From: CAZLQG01 sp964561655
Lineage (GTDB): Bacteria > Patescibacteriota > Doudnabacteria > UBA920
Length of the DNA stretch: 9,724 nucleotides
Assembly (NCBI GenBank): GCA_964561655.1
Contig: CAZLQG010000028.1
Coordinates: 1 to 9,724, forward strand
Direction of reading: 5' to 3'
This document shows, piece by piece, positions 5,749-9,724 of this stretch (position 1 is its first letter; each line of letters begins with the position of its first letter). The notes under the pieces were generated by a model. The model saw nothing but the letters and a program-made list of their open reading frames with translations. It was not told where the DNA came from and made no database searches. The translations under genes were made by a program, and so were the position numbers.

Positions 5749-5811
5749 AAAATTTAATTTAAAAATTTAATAATTGAAAGATTCTATAATTTTAAACTTT
5801 TATTTTTTAAT
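5749..5811. other. Extremely AT-rich carB-pyrB spacer
   Basis: Only 4 of 63 bases are G or C, far below the flanking genes. It contains repeated AAATTTAAT words but no convincing hairpin, terminator, ORF or full promoter; a lone TATAGA on the minus strand lacks a fitting -35 box. The spacer could give an unstructured leader that helps ribosomes load on pyrB without a Shine-Dalgarno. Confidence 0.7.
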
Positions 5812-8800
5812 TTAAAACTTTTTTACGTATTCATTATACGATTTAATTTCCAAATCTTCCAGACTGTGGCGGCTTAAGGCAATCACGAACGCCCTAGCCA
5901 GCTGCAAATCCGTGAACAGCGGGATATGGTTGTCCACGGCCGCGCGCCTGATGCGATAGCCGTCCGTTATCCTTTGCTTAAAGGTTTTCCGCTTTCTAAT
6001 TTCCCCGGCCTGGCTCAAATTTACCACAAAAGACACGGTTTTGTTTTCTATAATGTCCAAAAAGTTCGGGCTCTCCTGGAAAGCCTTGCGTACCGCTTCA
6101 CAACTGACACCGTGCCCTTTTAAAAATTCGGCTGTGGTATTGGTGGCAAAAATTCTATAGTTTAAAACTTCCAGTTTTTTGGCAGCCTCCAAAAACTTGG
6201 CCTTATTCAGCTGCCCGCCCAAGGCCAACAGCACGGCCTTTTTCTTAAAGTCAAAACTATTGGCCGACAAAACGGATTTCAAAAGTGCGCGGTCGTAATT
6301 ACCGCCAAAGCAGGCCACTTCCCCGGTGGAAGCCATTTCCACCTGCAGGATAGGATCGGCGCCTGAAAGCCTTGCAAAAGAAAACTGCGGGGATTTGACT
6401 ACCACGGCTTTGGGGTATTCGTAAACGGTTCTTTTAGCTGTACCGTAAAACGCGTCTACGCAGACTTTGGGAAAATTCACACCCGTGGCTTTGGACAAAA
6501 GCGGAAAAGTGCGGCTGGCTCGGACATTGACTTCAATGACAAACGGCAGGCCGTCTTTAACCAAAAATTGAATGTTAAACGGGCCGGTTATTTTAAGCTC
6601 CCGCGCCAGGCTTTTGGCGATTTCAGTTAAGCGGTGTTCGGTTGAAGCGAACACGCGCTGGGTCGGAAAAACAATTGTCGCGTCCCCGGAATGCACGCCC
6701 GCATTTTCCACGTGTTCGGCAATAGCGGAAACCATAATCTCCCCATTTTGCGCCACAGCGTCAAACTCCAGCTCTTTGGCGTTGATGATGAACTTGGAAA
6801 TAGTTACCGGATATTCTTCGCTCACTACCGCGGCCTTGCGGATAAAATCCTCCAATTGCCTGAGGTTATAACATACGCTCATAGCACTGCCGGAAAGCAC
6901 GTAAGACGGCCTGACCAAAACCGGAAAGCCTACTTTTTGCGCAAATTTTTCCGCCTCTTCCAAAGTCTTAAAACTATCCCAAGCAGGCTGCGGAATATTA
7001 AGGCGGTCAAGAAGCGCGGAAAATTTATTGCGGTTTTCCGCCTGATCAATACTCTCTGCGCTTGTCCCTAAAAGCCTAAAGCCTTCCCGGACAAGTTTTT
7101 TTGCTAAATTGTTCGGCCGCTGCCCGCCTACGGAAACCACGACACCTTCAGGATTTTCATATTCATAAATGTCGGAAACGGTTTCAAAAGATAAGTCTTC
7201 AAAATACAAGCGGTCCGACATATCATAATCCGTGGACACGGTTTCCGGATTGCAATTTACGATGATGGATTTGCGTTTTAATTTCTGCAAAGCTATGGCC
7301 GTGTTGACACACGACCAGTCAAACTCCACAGAAGAGCCGATATGGTAAGGCCCGCTGCCCAGAACCATCACCCCGCTTTTGCCCAAAGCCTTTACATCAT
7401 GATGGGAACCGTGATAAGTCAGGTACAAATAATTAGTCTTAGCCGGGGCTTCGCCCGCCAGCGTATCTATTTGAAATACAAAAGGCTTAATGCCCAGCTT
7501 TTTGCGGATTTTCCTGATTTCAAACTGGGTCTTGCCGCTAAGCCGGCCGATTTTCCTGTCGGAAAAACCCAGAAGTTTTAATTTATAAATTGTATCTTTG
7601 TCCAAAGTAGGCTTTTTTATAAACGCTTTTTCAACCGCAACAATTGTCTTGATGCGGTGCAAAAACCACGGGTCAATGCCGGTGAGTTTATAAATTTGAT
7701 TCACCGAAAAACCGCGGGCAAACGCTTCGGCAATAGCAAATAGCCGCTTTGGCGTGGGGGTTTGCAAAAAATGTTTTATACCCATTTTGCTCTTGGGCAG
7801 GCCGTTGTCGGTGACGCTTTCAATTGACCCGCTCTGCATGCGAACGGCCTTTTGCAAAGCCTCTTCAAAACTCCGGCCAATCGCCATGACTTCTCCCACC
7901 GACTTCATGGCGCTGCCGATTTTCTCCTCCGCGCCCTTAAATTTCTCCAGATCCCAGCGCGGAAATTTTACCACCACGTAATCCAGGGCCGGTTCAAAAA
8001 AGCTTTGGGTGGTTTTGGTAACCTGGTTTTGGATTTCAGCCATGCTTTTTCCCAAAGCCAATTTTGCCGCCACGTAAGCTAAAGGATAGCCCGTGGCCTT
8101 AGAAGCCAAAGCAGAAGACCTTGAAAGCCGAGCATTGACTTCAATGACCTGAAAATCCATTGTTTTGTTTTTAGGATTCGGGTTCAGCGCGTACTGCACG
8201 TTGCATTCGCCAATAATTCCTAAACTTCTGACAATTTTCATACTCACCCTGCGAAGCTCGTAATATTCAAAATTATCCAGAGTCTGGCTGGGCGCAACCA
8301 CAATGGAATCCCCGGTATGAATCCCTAAAGGATCCAAATTTTCCATATTGCAGACAGTGACGCAATTGCCATACCGGTCCCGCACCACTTCGTACTCTAC
8401 TTCCTTATAATGATGAAGATACTTCTCAATTAAAACCTGCGGACTTACCGAAAGCGCCGCTTCAGCTATTTCCTCGAGTTGTTTTTGGCTAAAGGCCACC
8501 CCGGATTTCTGCCCGCCCAACGCGAAAGCCGCGCGCACCATCACGGGAAACCCAATTGTTTTGGCGGCACGGATCGCCCCCAAGACAGAATTCACCGCCT
8601 GGCTCTTAGGGATGGGTAAGTTTAGAGCCCTTAAATGGTCGGCAAACTTCTGCCTGTCTTCGGTAAGTTCAATCGCCCTGGTAGAGGTGCCTAAAACCTT
8701 AACGCCGTATTTTTTATATACGCCTTTTTTCTGCAGCTCCAAACCGCAGTTAAGCGCCGTCTGCCCGCCGAAGGAAAGCAAAATTCCGTCCGGCTTTTCT

Positions 8801-9042
8801 TTTTTTATCACTCTTTCCACAAAGTACGACGTCACCGGCAAAAAATAAATTTCATCCGCCAGCATATCCGAGGTTTGGATCGTGGCAATATTAGGGTTTA
8901 CAAGCACGACCCTAAGACCTTCTTCCTTTAAAGCCTTAATCGCCTGGCTGCCGCTATAATCAAACTCGCCGGCCTCGCCGATTTTTAAGGCGCCGGAGCC
9001 TAATAATAGTACTTTTTTGATTTTACTATGATGTTTTGTCAT
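5812..9042 (-). CDS. carB: Carbamoyl-phosphate synthase large subunit (eukaryote/CAD-like subfamily)
   Basis: 1076 residues, full length (E. coli 1073). It makes carbamoyl phosphate from bicarbonate, ammonia and two ATP, with ammonia channelled from CarA. The N-terminal half has the pre-ATP-grasp block IGEAGEFDYSGSQA (21-34) and the carboxyphosphate ATP-grasp at about 130-405, with R130, R170 and EVNARLSRSSALASKATGYP (301-320; E301 and N303 are metal ligands by family alignment). An oligomerisation region spans about 420-545. The second half has GSSVEFDW (569-576), the carbamate-kinase ATP-grasp at about 671-925 and EVNVRASR (837-844). A methylglyoxal-synthase-like allosteric domain starts near 933, and its ATNTTAEF and VVNLS blocks retain the threonines and asparagine that bind UMP in E. 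coli. Blocks such as CNMENLDPLGIHTGDS, PETVSTDYDMSDRLYF and SVGGQRPNN resemble eukaryotic CAD more than E. coli. ATG 9042 follows the carA stop by 6 nt. Confidence 0.97.
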   Translation of the reverse strand: MTKHHSKIKKVLLLGSGALKIGEAGEFDYSGSQAIKALKEEGLRVVLVNPNIATIQTSDMLADEIYFLPVTSYFVERVIKKEKPDGILLSFGGQTALNCGLELQKKGVYKKYGVKVLGTSTRAIELTEDRQKFADHLRALNLPIPKSQAVNSVLGAIRAAKTIGFPVMVRAAFALGGQKSGVAFSQKQLEEIAEAALSVSPQVLIEKYLHHYKEVEYEVVRDRYGNCVTVCNMENLDPLGIHTGDSIVVAPSQTLDNFEYYELRRVSMKIVRSLGIIGECNVQYALNPNPKNKTMDFQVIEVNARLSRSSALASKATGYPLAYVAAKLALGKSMAEIQNQVTKTTQSFFEPALDYVVVKFPRWDLEKFKGAEEKIGSAMKSVGEVMAIGRSFEEALQKAVRMQSGSIESVTDNGLPKSKMGIKHFLQTPTPKRLFAIAEAFARGFSVNQIYKLTGIDPWFLHRIKTIVAVEKAFIKKPTLDKDTIYKLKLLGFSDRKIGRLSGKTQFEIRKIRKKLGIKPFVFQIDTLAGEAPAKTNYLYLTYHGSHHDVKALGKSGVMVLGSGPYHIGSSVEFDWSCVNTAIALQKLKRKSIIVNCNPETVSTDYDMSDRLYFEDLSFETVSDIYEYENPEGVVVSVGGQRPNNLAKKLVREGFRLLGTSAESIDQAENRNKFSALLDRLNIPQPAWDSFKTLEEAEKFAQKVGFPVLVRPSYVLSGSAMSVCYNLRQLEDFIRKAAVVSEEYPVTISKFIINAKELEFDAVAQNGEIMVSAIAEHVENAGVHSGDATIVFPTQRVFASTEHRLTEIAKSLARELKITGPFNIQFLVKDGLPFVIEVNVRASRTFPLLSKATGVNFPKVCVDAFYGTAKRTVYEYPKAVVVKSPQFSFARLSGADPILQVEMASTGEVACFGGNYDRALLKSVLSANSFDFKKKAVLLALGGQLNKAKFLEAAKKLEVLNYRIFATNTTAEFLKGHGVSCEAVRKAFQESPNFLDIIENKTVSFVVNLSQAGEIRKRKTFKQRITDGYRIRRAAVDNHIPLFTDLQLARAFVIALSRHSLEDLEIKSYNEYVKKF

Positions 9043-9048
9043 CTATCT

Positions 9049-9724
9049 CTACTTACTGTTTTTTAGCCTGTTAAGGAATTCGTCAAACAGCCAGCCCGTA
9101 TCAAGGGGGCCTGGGCAGCTTTCAGGGTGGAACTGCAGGGACATAAAGGGCCTTCTTTGATGGATAATCCCTTCGTTAGTGCCATCATTTAAATTTATAA
9201 ACCATGGGCGGAAGCCTTTAGGCACTTTTTTAACATGAAACCCATGGTTCTGGGTGGTCAAAAAACATTTTTTAGTACCTATTAAAGACACCGGCTGATT
9301 TTGACCGCGGTGGCCGAACTTCATCTTGGCCGTATCCCCGCCAGCCGCTAAAGCCAAAATTTGATTGCCCAAGCAAATGCCGAAAGTAGGCAACTTCTTG
9401 TTTAAGGCTTTTTTGACGGTAGCGATGGTTGCCGCGCACATTTTCGGGTCGCCCGGCCCGTTGCTGATTAACAAACCATTAAATTTTAATTTTTTGGCAA
9501 ACGGGTCAAAATCCCAAGGCGCCAAAATCACGCTAACTTTGCGCTTAACAAGTTCGCGGACAATATTCTGCTTAATTCCACAGTCCAAAACCACCACGGT
9601 CTTCCGCCCTTTGCCAAACGATCTCAAACGTTTAACCGAAACCTCTGATACCAGATTGCGCAAATTAGGGTCTTCAAAATCCACATCTTCTTCTAAAATA
9701 ATCTTGCCCAACACGCTGCCTTTT
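9049..9724 (-). CDS. carA: Carbamoyl-phosphate synthase small subunit (glutamine amidotransferase), C-terminal part
   Basis: The frame is open to the right edge, so the start lies outside the window. The GTG at 9714 is an internal valine codon: coding continues upstream of it as KGS, and the conserved ...LGKIILEED...EDPNLRNLVSEVSVK linker already precedes the catalytic domain. What is seen is the class I glutaminase domain: VVVLDCGIKQNIVREL, LLISNGPGDP, the nucleophile cysteine in FGICLGNQ (codon at 9373-9375), the HRGQNQPV and TTQNHGFHV blocks, and the catalytic His-Glu pair in LQFHPES. The triad is complete, so this is an active-type glutaminase that feeds ammonia to CarB. About the last 225 of the usual 360-380 residues are present. 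The stop TAG is 6 nt before carB, indicating translational coupling. The operon promoter must lie beyond the right edge. Confidence 0.96.
   Translation of the reverse strand, partial: KGSVLGKIILEEDVDFEDPNLRNLVSEVSVKRLRSFGKGRKTVVVLDCGIKQNIVRELVKRKVSVILAPWDFDPFAKKLKFNGLLISNGPGDPKMCAATIATVKKALNKKLPTFGICLGNQILALAAGGDTAKMKFGHRGQNQPVSLIGTKKCFLTTQNHGFHVKKVPKGFRPWFINLNDGTNEGIIHQRRPFMSLQFHPESCPGPLDTGWLFDEFLNRLKNSK

Noticed and set aside
5749..5811. Independent pyrB promoter or attenuator
   Set aside because: A TATAGA is present, but there is no -35 at suitable spacing and no GC hairpin with a T-tract; the sequence is merely very AT-rich.
6691..7071. 126-codon plus-strand frame inside carB
   Set aside because: It is the antisense shadow of strongly conserved carB sequence, with no recognisable domain or promoter.
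9712..9714. GTG at 9714 as the carA start
   Set aside because: It would remove the whole N-terminal CarA domain; the frame stays open to the edge, so the gene is simply cut by the window.
1..9724. UGA recoding, as in Gracilibacteria/Absconditabacteria
   Set aside because: All genes are full length under the standard code and tryptophan is encoded by TGG; the complete genes end in TAA or TAG, so there is no positive sign of reassignment.

Overview
The window (9724 bp, moderate GC, standard genetic code) looks like chromosomal DNA of an uncultured bacterium. My best guess is Patescibacteria (CPR), but no rRNA or marker gene here proves it. The clues are short AT-rich leaders with almost no Shine-Dalgarno sequences, canonical sigma-70-type promoters (TTGACA-17-TAATAT), Bacteroidetes-like PadR/PspC proteins without Bacteroidetes-type promoters, and compact intergenic gaps. 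I see no tRNA, rRNA, CRISPR, transposase or phage gene, and no gene-free stretch over 300 bp.

Left part (1-3060), envelope stress and immunity. On the minus strand a PadR-family regulator lies upstream of a large multi-domain membrane protein (N-terminal helical domain, PspC domain, three further hydrophobic segments, C-terminal DUF2807/toastrack-like beta domain) that runs off the left edge. An 82-bp palindromic element of the dispersed GTCAT...ATGAC type sits between them. Divergently on the plus strand is an SdpR-like ArsR repressor followed by an SdpI-like six-helix membrane protein, as in the B. subtilis sdpRI autoregulated immunity operon. A 26-bp perfect inverted repeat overlaps the -10 box of the sdpR-like promoter. 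The two modules share one 125-158 bp divergent control region, and a bidirectional terminator closes the plus-strand side.

Middle part (3060-4830). An AEC-family permease (minus) and a 6-phosphogluconolactonase-family protein (plus) are transcribed divergently from an 80-bp region whose two -10 boxes overlap in the palindrome TATAATTATA. A second bidirectional hairpin terminator separates the lactonase gene from the pyrimidine operon.

Right part (4840-9724, minus strand), start of UMP biosynthesis in the order carA-carB-pyrB. CarA (3' part only; it enters from the right edge) supplies ammonia from glutamine, CarB makes carbamoyl phosphate, and PyrB condenses it with aspartate. carA and carB are 6 nt apart; pyrB follows after a 63-nt spacer with only four G/C bases. 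CarB has sequence blocks typical of the eukaryotic CAD/CPS-like subfamily rather than of E. coli CarB. No pyrI follows pyrB.

I did not find a wholly new system. The most interesting region is the back-to-back PadR-PspC and SdpR-SdpI pair at about 1-3016, with its overlapping regulatory DNA.
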